44,284 nucleotides of DNA from an uncultured Prevotellaceae bacterium (GCA_902788605.1 CADAKX010000019.1:1-44284), one strand, 5' to 3'. Positions 9,629 to 18,627 are shown, counted from the first letter of the stretch. The notes: generated from the sequence alone by a model not told the origin. Numbers and translations: made by a program.

Positions 9629-10477
9629 TTATATTATGTAACTCTTACAGAACTTATCACCCTCCTCGTAGCCTTCTTCATAGAGGCGCTCCAACTTAGC
9701 AATATCGCTGCAGGTGCGTCCTACCTCCATCTTGCGCTGCGGGCGGATGACAAGAATCTCGCCCCACCGTTCCATGCGTTCTATCATCTCGAGTTGCTGG
9801 TTGTACACCTCCACACGATGACTTAGAGCCACACGTAGTCGGGGGTACTCCTTATATATAATAGGTGGAATCTTCACATCGCGCTCCGTAGAGCGGTATC
9901 CCTTGTTGCGTGTCATCACCACCACATTAAAAGGATGTCCCTGGTCAATGGCCCGCAACACAGGAATGGAGTCAACAATACCGCCATCGAGCATCGGGAT
10001 GCCATCGACCTTGGTAATCTGGGCCACATAAGGCAATGAACTGCTGGCTTTGGCGATGGCCGTCAGTCGGCGTGCATCCTGCTTCTCGCTGAGGTATTCG
10101 GCCCTGCCAGTAAGCAGATTGGTGGTAACCATCTCGAAGACCGCAGGATTACGGGCATAGGTTTCATAATCAAAAGGCACAATTTCAGCAGGAAAACGCT
10201 CATATAGAATATTGGGATCAAAGATACTGCCTTGAACGAGCAGATGTTTCAGCGACAGATAGCCATAGCGCCGCAACATGTCGATATTGGAGAAACGCGC
10301 CCTGCGAGGCTGGCGACTCATATAGGAAAGACCGTTGCAAGCACCTGCCGAAACGGCAACCACATAGGGGAAATACATCTCGTGCTTCATCAGGGCGTCG
10401 AGCACACCACTGGTGAAGACGCCACGCATGCCGCCGCCCTCAAGAACCAATCCCGTATGACGCCCTAGATGCTCCAT
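9629..10477 (-). CDS. Patatin-like phospholipase
   Basis: A 282-residue serine lipid acyl hydrolase of the patatin/RssA type. The glycine-rich oxyanion motif GGGMRGVF lies near residue 15. The nucleophile Ser is in AVSAGACNG near residue 45, with Ala in the first place of the usual GxSxG. The catalytic Asp is in LDGGIVDS near residue 165. The frame is open upstream to 10579, but the promoter at 10505-10512 lies within that extension, so the start at 10477 is chosen. No signal peptide follows this start, so it is likely cytoplasmic or peripheral. It is divergent from pepP. The natural substrate is unknown. Confidence 0.85.
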   Translation of the reverse strand: MEHLGRHTGLVLEGGGMRGVFTSGVLDALMKHEMYFPYVVAVSAGACNGLSYMSRQPRRARFSNIDMLRRYGYLSLKHLLVQGSIFDPNILYERFPAEIVPFDYETYARNPAVFEMVTTNLLTGRAEYLSEKQDARRLTAIAKASSSLPYVAQITKVDGIPMLDGGIVDSIPVLRAIDQGHPFNVVVMTRNKGYRSTERDVKIPPIIYKEYPRLRVALSHRVEVYNQQLEMIERMERWGEILVIRPQRKMEVGRTCSDIAKLERLYEEGYEEGDKFCKSYII

Positions 10478-10504
10478 ATATGTGTCCTTAACAAAAATTT
10501 GCTG

Positions 10505-10512
10505 CAAAGATA
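10505..10512 (-). promoter_or_regulatory. Promoter of the patatin-like gene
   Basis: TATCTTTG on the minus strand, about 28 nt before the chosen ATG. It lies back to back with the pepP promoter, so the two units share a very short control region. Confidence 0.6.
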
Positions 10513-10534
10513 ATATTTTTTCATAAAAAATGCG

Positions 10535-10542
10535 TAATTTTG
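10535..10542 (+). promoter_or_regulatory. Promoter of pepP
   Basis: TAATTTTG, giving a transcription start near 10549. It excludes the in-frame ATG at 10530 as a start and favours 10581. Confidence 0.55.
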
Positions 10543-10580
10543 CAACGTTTTTGAAGTTTGAACCCGTTTTTCTTATCAAT

Positions 10581-11978
10581 ATGTTTGAAAAAGAGACCTA
10601 TATTCGACGCCGTGCACAACTGAAAGAGTTGGTGAAGAGTGGTTTGATTTTGCTGTTTGGCAATAACGAAGCACCTGCCAACTATCCAGCCAACGGCTAT
10701 GCCCCCTTCCGTCAGGACTCATCGTTTCTGTATTACTTCGGGCAACACCGCGACGCACTGGTGGGCGTTATCGACGTTGACAACAACAAAGAGATGCTCA
10801 TTGGCGATGACATCGACATCGAGGATATCGTGTGGATGGGTTTTGTGCCCAGCGTCAGCGACCTGGCTGCCCAGGTAGGCGTCAGCGCGACGGCCCCCAT
10901 GAAGGAGCTGAGCAATATTGTGAACGAGGCTGTGAAGGCTAAACGACAGATACACTTCCTGCCCCCCTATCGTCATGACACCAAGATCATGATTATGGAT
11001 CTGCTGGGTATTCATCCCAGTAAGCAGAAAGAGGCTGCCAGCCTGCCACTGATTAAGGCTGTCGTCAAGATGCGTGCCACCAAAGAGCCTCAGGAAATTG
11101 AAGCCATTGAGCGTGCCTGCGATGTGGGCTATGTCATGCACACCACAGCCCAGCTGCTCATCAAGCCGGGTGTCACCGAGCGCTTCATCGGCGGACAGGT
11201 GGACGGTATCGCACGCAGTCTTGCTCAGGGTGTGAGCTTTGCCACCATTTTCAGCCAGCATGGCGAGATTATGCACGGCAACCCCAGCGACGCCCCTCTG
11301 GAGGCAGGTCGATTGGCCCTTTGTGATGCCGGATGCGAGTTGGACGACTACTGCAGCGACAACACTCGCACGATGCCCGTAAGTGGTAAGTTCACTCAAA
11401 AGCAACTGGAAATCTACAGCATCGTGGAGGCTTGTCACGACTACGTGTTGGAGGTGGCTAAGCCTGGTGTAAAATATCAGGACGTACACTTCGCCGTATG
11501 CCGACTGATGACAGACCGACTGAAGGAACTCGGCTTGATGAAGGGTGATACCGAGGAGGCCGTACGTGCTGGTGCTCATGCCATGTTCCTGCCTCACGGA
11601 CTGGGTCACATGATGGGTATGGACGTGCACGACATGGAAGGTCTGGGACAGATTTACGTGGGCTTCGACGAGGAGACCCGCCCCAATCTGGAGCAGTTTG
11701 GTACCAACTGCCTGCGCATGGGTCGCAAGCTGGAGCCAGGCTTTGTGGTCACCGATGAACCAGGCATCTACTTCATCCCCCACCTCATCGACCTTTGGCG
11801 CAAGGAAGGCCATTGTAAGGAGTTCCTGAACTTCGACCTGCTGGAGACCTACAAGGACTTTGGCGGTATTCGTATTGAGGATGACCTGCTGATTACGGAC
11901 GATGGTTGCCGCTTCTTAGGCAGCAAGCGCATCCCCTATCACCCCGCAGAACTTGAAGAATTCATGAACAAAAACTAA
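10581..11978 (+). CDS. pepP: Xaa-Pro aminopeptidase, M24B family
   Basis: A 465-residue metallo-aminopeptidase that releases an N-terminal residue preceding proline. An aminopeptidase P N-terminal domain (about residues 1-150) precedes the pita-bread catalytic domain. The five metal ligands are recognisable: the two Asp in DAGCELDDYCSDNT, the His in LPHGLGHMMG, the Glu in VTDEPGIY and the Glu in RIEDD. No signal peptide is seen, so it is cytoplasmic. The start at 10581 is chosen because the promoter overlaps the longer frame. An exported C1 peptidase gene follows after 17 nt, so the two are probably one peptide-degradation operon. Confidence 0.92.
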   Translation: MFEKETYIRRRAQLKELVKSGLILLFGNNEAPANYPANGYAPFRQDSSFLYYFGQHRDALVGVIDVDNNKEMLIGDDIDIEDIVWMGFVPSVSDLAAQVGVSATAPMKELSNIVNEAVKAKRQIHFLPPYRHDTKIMIMDLLGIHPSKQKEAASLPLIKAVVKMRATKEPQEIEAIERACDVGYVMHTTAQLLIKPGVTERFIGGQVDGIARSLAQGVSFATIFSQHGEIMHGNPSDAPLEAGRLALCDAGCELDDYCSDNTRTMPVSGKFTQKQLEIYSIVEACHDYVLEVAKPGVKYQDVHFAVCRLMTDRLKELGLMKGDTEEAVRAGAHAMFLPHGLGHMMGMDVHDMEGLGQIYVGFDEETRPNLEQFGTNCLRMGRKLEPGFVVTDEPGIYFIPHLIDLWRKEGHCKEFLNFDLLETYKDFGGIRIEDDLLITDDGCRFLGSKRIPYHPAELEEFMNKN

Positions 11979-11995
11979 TTTTTACAATTTAATTA

Positions 11996-13198
11996 ATGAA
12001 AAAACTGTTTACATTAGCGCTGCTGGCCGTTGTGGCCCTTGGCGCTCAGGCCGAGGAGAAGAAAGACTCGACCGCATCTAACAAGCCCGTATTCACGGTC
12101 ATCAAGGAAAACCCCATCACCAGCATCAAGGACCAAAACCGTTCGGGCACCTGCTGGGACTATTCTACCTTGTCATTCTTTGAGGCAGAGATTCTGAAAG
12201 CCACCGGCAAGACTTACGACTTGGACGAATCATTCGTTGCCAACAAGACCTATATGGACCGCGCTATTCAGGTGGTTCGCTTCCACGGCGACTGCCAGTT
12301 CGCACAGGGTGGTTCAGCAGAGGACGTACTGGCCACAATGAAGACCTATGGTATTGTGCCTCAGGGCATTATGCCTTTCCCCGGTTCTCTCTATGGCGAC
12401 TCTCTGAACAACTTCAACGAGTTCTTCTCATTGTTGGAGCCCTATGTGGCTGCTATCGCCAAGAGCTCTGCCAAGAAGATCTCTAACCAGTGGAAGGCCG
12501 GTCTGCAGGGCATTCTCGATGCCTATCTGGGCGAGTGCCCTAAGGAGTTCACCTACGAGGGCAAGAAATACACCCCACAGAGCTTCATGAAGAGCCTGGG
12601 CATCAACCTCGATGACTATGTGTCAATCACCAGTTACACCCACCACCCCTTCTATACGACCTTCGCTGTAGAGGTGCAGGACAACTGGCGTTTCCCCCAG
12701 AGCTATAACCTGCCCATGGACGAGATGATGCAGGTTATCGACAACGCTGTGGCTCAGGGCTACACCGTGGCTTGGGGCGGCGACGTGAGCGAGGACGGCT
12801 TCACCCGTCAGGGTCTGGCCTACGCCATCGACACCAAGAAGACCGAGAGTCTGCAGGGCAGCGATATGGCCAAATGGCTGAAGATGACCGCTGCCAAGAA
12901 GAAGAACCTCATCGACTCACTGGGATGCACAGTACCCGAAATCGTTGCCACTCAGGAGTTGCGTCAGGAACGTTTTGACAACTGGGAACTCACCGACGAC
13001 CACGGCATGCTGATCTATGGTGTTGCCAAGGACCAGAACGGCAAGGAGTACTACATGGTGAAGAACTCATGGGGCGAGACAGGCGACTATAAAGGTATCT
13101 GGTATATGACCAAGACCTTCATCGCAGCCAACACGATGGACTTCCTCATCAACAAGAATGCCATCCCCAAGAATATTCGCAAGAAGCTCGGCATCTGA
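11996..13198 (+). CDS. Exported C1-family (bleomycin hydrolase/PepC-like) aminopeptidase
   Basis: A 400-residue papain-fold peptidase with a clear signal peptide (MKKLFTLALLAVVALGAQA). The catalytic Cys is in SGTCWDYST near residue 52, the His in DDHGMLIYG near 335 and the Asn in VKNSWGETG near 357. This spacing fits the C1B bleomycin hydrolase/aminopeptidase C group. Classical members are cytoplasmic, so export to the periplasm is a notable trait, shared by many Bacteroidetes homologues. It is probably cotranscribed with pepP and is followed by a strong terminator. Confidence 0.88.
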   Translation: MKKLFTLALLAVVALGAQAEEKKDSTASNKPVFTVIKENPITSIKDQNRSGTCWDYSTLSFFEAEILKATGKTYDLDESFVANKTYMDRAIQVVRFHGDCQFAQGGSAEDVLATMKTYGIVPQGIMPFPGSLYGDSLNNFNEFFSLLEPYVAAIAKSSAKKISNQWKAGLQGILDAYLGECPKEFTYEGKKYTPQSFMKSLGINLDDYVSITSYTHHPFYTTFAVEVQDNWRFPQSYNLPMDEMMQVIDNAVAQGYTVAWGGDVSEDGFTRQGLAYAIDTKKTESLQGSDMAKWLKMTAAKKKNLIDSLGCTVPEIVATQELRQERFDNWELTDDHGMLIYGVAKDQNGKEYYMVKNSWGETGDYKGIWYMTKTFIAANTMDFLINKNAIPKNIRKKLGI

Positions 13199-13227
13199 GC
13201 CTCAGACGCAATATTTTGATTAAAATG

Positions 13228-13268
13228 CGGAAGAATCTGTTAAAAAACGGCAGATTCTTCCGTTTTTT
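13228..13268 (+). terminator. Intrinsic terminator after the C1 peptidase gene
   Basis: A 12-bp perfect stem (13228-13239 with 13251-13262) followed directly by a T run. Confidence 0.85.
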
Positions 13269-13281
13269 CATTTTTTATCGT

Positions 13282-13289
13282 TACCTTTG
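13282..13289 (+). promoter_or_regulatory. Promoter of recJ-recQ
   Basis: TACCTTTG, about 63 nt before the recJ ATG and just after the terminator of the preceding unit. Confidence 0.55.
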
Positions 13290-13352
13290 TGTGCTATTTT
13301 GCCTTAATAGGCGATTTTAGCTCCTAAAGCGCAGATAAAAAATAAATATATA

Positions 13353-15077
13353 ATGAATTTTAAATGGAATTACGAACAACCTACACCCGAGCACAGGCAA
13401 CAGGCTAATGAGCTGGCCGAGAAGATTGGCATGAGCCCAGTCTTGGCCGACCTGCTCATCAGACGAGGCATCAAGACGGAGTCGGCAGCCAAGCGATTCT
13501 TCCGTCCCATGCTCAACGAGCTGATAGACCCGTTCTTGATGAACGACATGGACGTGGCGGTGGACCGACTGAACGATGCGATGGGACGCAAAGAGCGCAT
13601 CATGGTCTATGGCGACTACGACGTGGACGGATGCACAGCCGTGGCGCTGGTGTACAAGTTCCTACAGCAATTTTACTCAAACATCGAGTACTACATCCCT
13701 GATCGTTATGATGAGGGCTACGGCATCAGTCGCAAGGCATTAGACTATGCCGCCGAGACGAATGTCAAGCTTGTCATCGTACTCGACTGTGGCATCAAGG
13801 CCATCGACGAGATAGCCTATGCCAAGAGTCTGGGTATTGATTTCATTATCTGCGACCACCACGTGCCCGACGATGTGCTGCCCAATGCGGTTGCCATCCT
13901 CAATCCCAAGCGTACGGATTCCACCTATCCGTTTAAGGACCTGTGTGGCTGTGGTGTTGGCTTCAAGTTTATGCAAGCCTTTGCCAAGAACAACGGCATA
14001 CCCTTCTCGCAACTCATTCCCCTACTCGACTTCTGCGCTGTGAGCATCGCTGCCGATATTGTGCCGGTGATGGGCGAGAACCGCATTCTGGCCTTCCATG
14101 GTCTGAAGCAGTTGAACCAGAACCCCAGCGTGGGTCTGAAGAGCATCATCGAGATCTGCGGACTGACAGGACGCGAGATTACCATGAGCGACATCATTTT
14201 CAAGATTGGTCCTCGCATCAACGCCAGCGGACGCGTGCAGAATGGCATCGAAACCGTTGACCTGTTGGTAGAGAAGGACTTCCAGCGTGCGCTTACTGAG
14301 GCAACCCATATCAACGAGTATAACGAGCAGCGCAAGGATATCGACAAACAGATGACTGAAGAGGCCAACCAGATCGTGGCCCGCTTGGAGAGTCAGGAAC
14401 ACCAGTCGGCCATCGTGCTCTATGGCGAAGGATGGAAGAAAGGCGTGGTGGGTATCGTAGCCTCTCGCATGACGGATATGTATTTCCGCCCCACGGTAGT
14501 ACTGTCGTGCAACGATGGCATGGCCACAGGCTCAGCCCGTAGTGTAGCAGGCTATGATATCTATGATGCTGTGAAGAACTGTCGCGACCTGCTGGAGAAC
14601 TTCGGTGGACATACTTATGCCGTAGGCCTGTCGCTCAAGGTTGAGAATATTCCTGAGTTCCGTCGTCGCTTCCAGCAGTATGTGGGCGAGCATATCCATA
14701 TCGAGCAGACCGAGGCCACACTCGACATCGAGTCGGAGGTAGACTTCAAGGATATCACCAAGAAGATGCACAACGACCTGAAGAAGTTTGCGCCCCACGG
14801 ACCAGAGAACCCCAAACCCCTGTTCTGCACACGTGGTGTCTATGACTACGGCACATCGAAAGTGGTGGGCAAGCAACAGGAGCACATCAAGCTCGAGCTC
14901 GTTGACTCGCGCTCATCCAACGTGATGAACGGTATCGCCTTCGGCCAGAGTCAGGCAGCCCGCTATATCAAGTCCAAGCGTTCGTTCGACATCTGCTATA
15001 CCATCGAAGAGAACATCTATAAGCGTGGTGAGGTACAGTTACAGATTGAGGACATCAAGCCATCAGAAGAGGTTTGA
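13353..15077 (+). CDS. recJ: Single-strand DNA 5'-3' exonuclease RecJ
   Basis: A 574-residue DHH-family nuclease used in recombination and mismatch or base-excision repair. The metal-binding motifs appear in order: YGDYDVDGCTA near residue 90, LDCGIKA near 148, CDHHVPDD near 168, then the DHHA1 domain with GSARSVAGYD and GGHTYAVGLS near residues 390-430. An OB-fold region ends the protein. Length is typical. recQ follows after a 54-nt gap. RecJ and RecQ act together in the RecF-type recombination pathway, so the pairing is functionally sensible. Confidence 0.95.
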   Translation: MNFKWNYEQPTPEHRQQANELAEKIGMSPVLADLLIRRGIKTESAAKRFFRPMLNELIDPFLMNDMDVAVDRLNDAMGRKERIMVYGDYDVDGCTAVALVYKFLQQFYSNIEYYIPDRYDEGYGISRKALDYAAETNVKLVIVLDCGIKAIDEIAYAKSLGIDFIICDHHVPDDVLPNAVAILNPKRTDSTYPFKDLCGCGVGFKFMQAFAKNNGIPFSQLIPLLDFCAVSIAADIVPVMGENRILAFHGLKQLNQNPSVGLKSIIEICGLTGREITMSDIIFKIGPRINASGRVQNGIETVDLLVEKDFQRALTEATHINEYNEQRKDIDKQMTEEANQIVARLESQEHQSAIVLYGEGWKKGVVGIVASRMTDMYFRPTVVLSCNDGMATGSARSVAGYDIYDAVKNCRDLLENFGGHTYAVGLSLKVENIPEFRRRFQQYVGEHIHIEQTEATLDIESEVDFKDITKKMHNDLKKFAPHGPENPKPLFCTRGVYDYGTSKVVGKQQEHIKLELVDSRSSNVMNGIAFGQSQAARYIKSKRSFDICYTIEENIYKRGEVQLQIEDIKPSEEV

Positions 15078-15087
15078 AGTCGGATAC

Positions 15088-15129
15088 TTGAGATTTAAGG
15101 TTTAAGGTTGAAGATTTGAGGTTTGAGGT
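15088..15129. repeat. Heptanucleotide tract upstream of recQ
   Basis: Six consecutive 7-nt units of the form TTGAGGT or TTAAGGT, in exact phase. The tract ends 2 nt before the recQ ATG, so it occupies the ribosome-binding region. Confidence 0.75.
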
Positions 15130-15131
15130 TT

Positions 15132-16841
15132 ATGGATGACTTCAAAAAAATCTTGAAGCAATACTGGGGCTATGATGATTTTCGCGGCATTCAGCGCGAG
15201 ATCATCGAGTCTATTGGTGCAGGACACGACACCCTGGGACTGATGCCTACGGGTGGAGGAAAGAGTATCACCTTCCAGGTGCCTGCGCTGGCACAAGAGG
15301 GCGTATGTATTGTCATCACCCCTCTTATCGCCTTGATGAAAGACCAGGTTCAGAATCTGCGCAACCGTGGTATCAAGGCCTCGGCCATCTATTCGGGTAT
15401 GAGTCACGACCAGATAGTGGTGACCTTGGAAAATGCCATCTTCGGCGGTGTCAAACTGCTGTATGTCTCGCCCGAGCGCCTGTCCTCCGACCTCTTTCAA
15501 AAGAAACTGCGCCACATCAAAGTAAGCTTCATCTGTGTTGACGAGGCCCATTGCATCAGCCAATGGGGCTACGACTTCCGTCCATCCTATCTGGCCATTG
15601 CCGACATCCGCAAGCAACTGCCCGATGTACCCGTATTGGCACTCACGGCTACTGCCACTCCCGATGTTGTGGACGATATCCAGAACCGCCTGTCGTTCAA
15701 GGAGAAGCGCGTCTATCGCATGAGCTTTGCCCGCAAGAACCTGGCTTATGTGGTGAGAAGAACCATCAACAAGGAGGAACAACTGGTACACATCCTTGAG
15801 CGTGTCAATGGTTCGGCCATCGTCTATGCCCGCAGTCGCAAGCGCACCAAGGAATATGCCACCCTTCTGAACAAAGCAGGCATTAAGGCCACCTTCTTTC
15901 ATGCCGGACTGGATGACCAGGTAAAGGACCAGCGCCAACACCAGTGGCAGGACAACCAAGTGCGCGTGATGGTGGCCACCAACGCCTTTGGCATGGGTAT
16001 CGACAAGCCCGACGTGCGTGTGGTGATCCACATGGACTGCCCAGACAGTCTGGAGGCCTATTTCCAGGAGGCAGGACGTGCCGGTCGCGACGGACAGAAG
16101 TCGTATGCCGTACTGCTCTACGACGACAACGACAAGATGAAGCTGAAGCGCCGTATTGCCGACAATTTCCCAGAGAAAGACTATATTCGCAATATCTACG
16201 ACCAACTGGCCTATTACTATCAGATAGGCATGGGGTCAGGCTATAACGCCACGTTCGAGTTTCCTGTCGAGCACTTCTGTTATACCTTCAAGCGATTCCC
16301 CGTGCCCACGGTATCGGCCCTGCGCATATTGACGCGTGCCGGCTATATCGACTATCGTGATGAAGACGATACACAGGCCAGAGTGAAGTTCAATCTGGAG
16401 CGCGACGACCTCTATCGACTCAATGGCAACAGCCCACAAGAGGATGCCGTCATCACAGCCCTGCTGCGCACCTATACCGGTCTTTTTCAAGACTACGTCT
16501 ATATCGACGAGGGTATTCTGGCCCAGTATTGCGACCTTACCAAGCAACAGGTCTATATGATCCTGAGCTCACTCAGCCAGAAGCGCATCCTCAACTTTAT
16601 CCCCCAGAAGCACATTCCCTTTATCCGCTACACCCAGCGACGCGAACTCTCTGAGCGTCTTGTCATCTCGCCTGCCGTCTATGACGACCTGAAGGCCCGC
16701 TTCATCGAACGCATAGACAGGATGCTTGAATACGCATCAAGCGACCTCGTGTGTCGAAGTCGCTTGCTGCTGAGATATTTTGGTGAGACAAAGTCGTGCG
16801 ATTGTGGCATTTGCGATGTCTGCCTGAAAGACCGTCGCTAA
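15132..16841 (+). CDS. recQ: ATP-dependent DNA helicase RecQ
   Basis: A 569-residue 3'-5' superfamily 2 helicase that unwinds damaged or recombining DNA. Walker A is TGGGKS near residue 40, the DEAH box is in VDEAHCISQWGYDFR near 138, and motif VI (QEAGRAGRDG) is near 315. The RQC region ends with four zinc-binding cysteines in the closing CDCGICDVC stretch. There is no HRDC domain, so this is a short RecQ. A TTG nine bases upstream is in frame, but the ATG at 15132 is preferred. It converges with the LolA-like gene with only 7 bp between. Confidence 0.93.
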   Translation: MDDFKKILKQYWGYDDFRGIQREIIESIGAGHDTLGLMPTGGGKSITFQVPALAQEGVCIVITPLIALMKDQVQNLRNRGIKASAIYSGMSHDQIVVTLENAIFGGVKLLYVSPERLSSDLFQKKLRHIKVSFICVDEAHCISQWGYDFRPSYLAIADIRKQLPDVPVLALTATATPDVVDDIQNRLSFKEKRVYRMSFARKNLAYVVRRTINKEEQLVHILERVNGSAIVYARSRKRTKEYATLLNKAGIKATFFHAGLDDQVKDQRQHQWQDNQVRVMVATNAFGMGIDKPDVRVVIHMDCPDSLEAYFQEAGRAGRDGQKSYAVLLYDDNDKMKLKRRIADNFPEKDYIRNIYDQLAYYYQIGMGSGYNATFEFPVEHFCYTFKRFPVPTVSALRILTRAGYIDYRDEDDTQARVKFNLERDDLYRLNGNSPQEDAVITALLRTYTGLFQDYVYIDEGILAQYCDLTKQQVYMILSSLSQKRILNFIPQKHIPFIRYTQRRELSERLVISPAVYDDLKARFIERIDRMLEYASSDLVCRSRLLLRYFGETKSCDCGICDVCLKDRR

Positions 16842-16848
16842 GCAATCC

Positions 16849-17472
16849 CTACTCTTTTCGTTTGTCTATCCACTTATAGCCCTCCTTATAGTTCTTGGCG
16901 GGGAAGACAAACATATCGTCGGAGATACCACCCGACTTGAAGTTGCTAATCTTAATCTTTGCCCAGAACAACGCCACCTTGATCTTGACAAACTTCGGAG
17001 CCAGCGTCTTGGCATCCACCAGCGCACGCACCTCCTTGATGGTGCCCTTCGCCTTCTTGCGCTGCTTCAGGATAAACAGCAGGTCGGAGCCCTCAGTCTT
17101 CATGCTATAGTCAAAGTCGTCGAGACTGAACTTAAACTTGCCCGAGTACTTATCCTTCTTGTCCGAGTTGGCCTCGTGAATCTCCACCGTCTTTTTCTTG
17201 CGAAACACCATATAGGCCGTGGTGCCATCGTTCCAGGTGTTTACACGCTCATCCGAAAAGCGCTGTTTCTTGCCTTTATACCAGATGGTGCCGTGGGTCT
17301 TATACAGGCCTATGATGTTCACATCATAGCGCAACGTCGAGCCTTGCGGACCGAACACCATATTATATACCTTATCAAATGTCTTGCGCGCCTCGTTTTG
17401 CTGCGCTGTCGTCTGTGCCTGAGCCATCACCATGCTAAGCAAGACCAGACACATCAGAAAAAATCTCTTCAT
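16849..17472 (-). CDS. Periplasmic LolA-like protein
   Basis: A 207-residue exported protein (signal peptide MKRFFLMCLVLLSMVMAQAQ). The rest is rich in beta strands with the pattern of LolA/LolB-like lipoprotein chaperones: a dyad of strands around GTIWYKGKKQRF, then a region ending in the DMFVFPAKNYK stretch. Bacteroidetes carry several such LolA-like proteins. It could carry lipoproteins or another hydrophobic ligand through the periplasm; the ligand is inferred only from the fold. It has its own promoter at 17502-17509. Confidence 0.65.
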   Translation of the reverse strand: MKRFFLMCLVLLSMVMAQAQTTAQQNEARKTFDKVYNMVFGPQGSTLRYDVNIIGLYKTHGTIWYKGKKQRFSDERVNTWNDGTTAYMVFRKKKTVEIHEANSDKKDKYSGKFKFSLDDFDYSMKTEGSDLLFILKQRKKAKGTIKEVRALVDAKTLAPKFVKIKVALFWAKIKISNFKSGGISDDMFVFPAKNYKEGYKWIDKRKE

Positions 17473-17501
17473 TATTCTTATTCTAATATAGCTTTGCCGT
17501 G

Positions 17502-17509
17502 CAAAGGTA
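17502..17509 (-). promoter_or_regulatory. Promoter of the LolA-like gene
   Basis: TACCTTTG on the minus strand, about 30 nt before the ATG. Confidence 0.6.
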
Positions 17510-17604
17510 CTAATAATCGCCGAGATTCCGACTTTTGTATGCTAATAATTTAGAACATTTCACAAAAGCCGACAGGTCGTCTCATCAAGATGAATAATAA
17601 TAAC

Positions 17605-17638
17605 GAAAAACGTCCCGCTTTATCGCAAAGCAGAACGT
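17605..17638 (-). terminator. Terminator of the putative small RNA
   Basis: A 12-bp stem with a 5-nt loop (17622-17626), followed on the minus strand by a U run (17606-17610, overlapping the stem base). Confidence 0.75.
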
Positions 17639-17741
17639 TACAATATAAACAAAAATTTCATAAACCTTAATGCGTTTCTCACGAAAGGCACACCTTAACC
17701 ATTTAAAATCACATAGAATGATGTCAATGGACGTCATTCCG
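17605..17741 (-). ncRNA. Putative small RNA
   Basis: The 448-nt gap between the LolA-like and flavodoxin-like genes holds an independent leftward transcript of about 135 nt. A promoter TACTTTTG is at 17746-17753. The 5' end can form a hairpin (arms 17716-17725 and 17730-17739, one mismatch). A strong intrinsic terminator closes it (arms 17610-17621 and 17627-17638, 12 bp with two wobbles, then five U). A 50-codon frame runs through it but crosses the terminator and has no ribosome-binding site. I cannot assign it to a known RNA family. Confidence 0.6.
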
Positions 17742-17745
17742 AATG

Positions 17746-17753
17746 CAAAAGTA
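17746..17753 (-). promoter_or_regulatory. Promoter of the putative small RNA
   Basis: TACTTTTG on the minus strand, just upstream of the first hairpin of the RNA. Confidence 0.55.
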
Positions 17754-17881
17754 CGAAATAAATGTCATACGACCAAATATTTTATACGTTTTTGTTACGC
17801 AACATAAGCAACAGTCACTCTATATACCGCCAAACATATAAATTGATTTCATAAATATTCGAATAATTGCCAGAAAATAAC

Positions 17882-17889
17882 TATATTTG
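17882..17889 (+). promoter_or_regulatory. Promoter of the flavodoxin-like gene
   Basis: TATATTTG, 31 nt before the ATG at 17921. Confidence 0.6.
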
Positions 17890-17920
17890 CAGTCACAACA
17901 CATAATGAATGATTTGAGAT

Positions 17921-18541
17921 ATGGCAAAGGTACTTTTGATTAACGGTAGCCCCAGAGAGCACGGCAACACGTTTACAGCTCTGAGCGAGGTGGCAAAGAC
18001 CCTGAACGAAGAGGGTGTAGAGACCGAGATTATCAGCATCGGCAAGCAGGCCGTGCAGGGCTGTATTGCCTGTGGCATGTGTGGACGAGAGGGCAAATGC
18101 ACGTATCGTGATGACCTCTATTTCCGCGTGATGCGGGCTGTGAAGGACGGCATCGACGGACTCGTCATCGGCTCCCCCGTGTATTATGGTGGTCCGAATG
18201 GTTCGCTGTGCGCCTTGCTCGACCGCGTGTTCTACTCCTTGGGCAACGACTTGCAATTCAAGCTTGGTGCCAGCGTGGTGGTATGCCGCAGGGGTGGTGC
18301 TTCGGCAGCCTTTGATCGCCTGAACAAGTACTTCTCGATACTGAGCATGCCTATCGTCAGTTCGCAGTATTGGAATATGGCGTATGGCCAGACACCAGGA
18401 CAGGCAGCACAGGACGAAGAGGGCATGCAGACCATGCGCACCCTTGGTCGCAACATGGCTTGGATGATTCGCAAGTTGAATGTCAGCGAGGATGGTCATC
18501 CTGCGTTGGAGAGGCCCATGAGAACCAATTTTATCAGATAA
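17921..18541 (+). CDS. Flavodoxin-like NAD(P)H-dependent FMN reductase / iron-sulfur flavoprotein type
   Basis: A 206-residue cytoplasmic protein of the FMN-reductase fold. The N-terminal LLINGSPREHGNT is the FMN-phosphate loop. The cysteines in CIACGMCGREGKC (about residues 47-59) resemble those of iron-sulfur flavoproteins, and GSPVYYGGPNGSL near 87 is the second flavin loop. It probably transfers electrons from NAD(P)H to quinones, azo or nitro compounds, or protein partners. It is a single-gene unit with its own promoter. Neighbours give no clue to its partner. Confidence 0.85.
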   Translation: MAKVLLINGSPREHGNTFTALSEVAKTLNEEGVETEIISIGKQAVQGCIACGMCGREGKCTYRDDLYFRVMRAVKDGIDGLVIGSPVYYGGPNGSLCALLDRVFYSLGNDLQFKLGASVVVCRRGGASAAFDRLNKYFSILSMPIVSSQYWNMAYGQTPGQAAQDEEGMQTMRTLGRNMAWMIRKLNVSEDGHPALERPMRTNFIR

Positions 18542-18542
18542 T

Positions 18543-18572
18543 AAAAAAAAAGAGAGGTTAAAAAACCTCTCT
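18543..18572 (-). terminator. Hairpin terminator between the flavodoxin-like gene and the tRNA unit
   Basis: A 9-bp stem (18551-18559 with 18564-18572). On the minus strand it is followed by a run of T, so it best serves leftward transcripts such as the tRNA unit. As a hairpin it may also stop the flavodoxin-like gene. Confidence 0.6.
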
Positions 18573-18577
18573 TAAGT

Positions 18578-18625
18578 GATTAGCGAATTGACTTCGTCGA
18601 TCCGTGGCCCTGCCACGGGCTAATC
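18578..18625. repeat. Nested inverted repeat
   Basis: An outer pair GATTAGC/GCTAATC (18578-18584, 18619-18625) encloses an inner 7-bp hairpin (18602-18608 with 18612-18618, loop CCT). It lies between two terminator-like hairpins beyond the tRNA genes. Its role is unknown. Confidence 0.5.
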
Positions 18626-18627
18626 AT

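Noticed and set aside
17585-17737. A 50-codon leftward frame in the putative small RNA
   Set aside because: It crosses a strong terminator and has no ribosome-binding site; a non-coding RNA explains the locus better.
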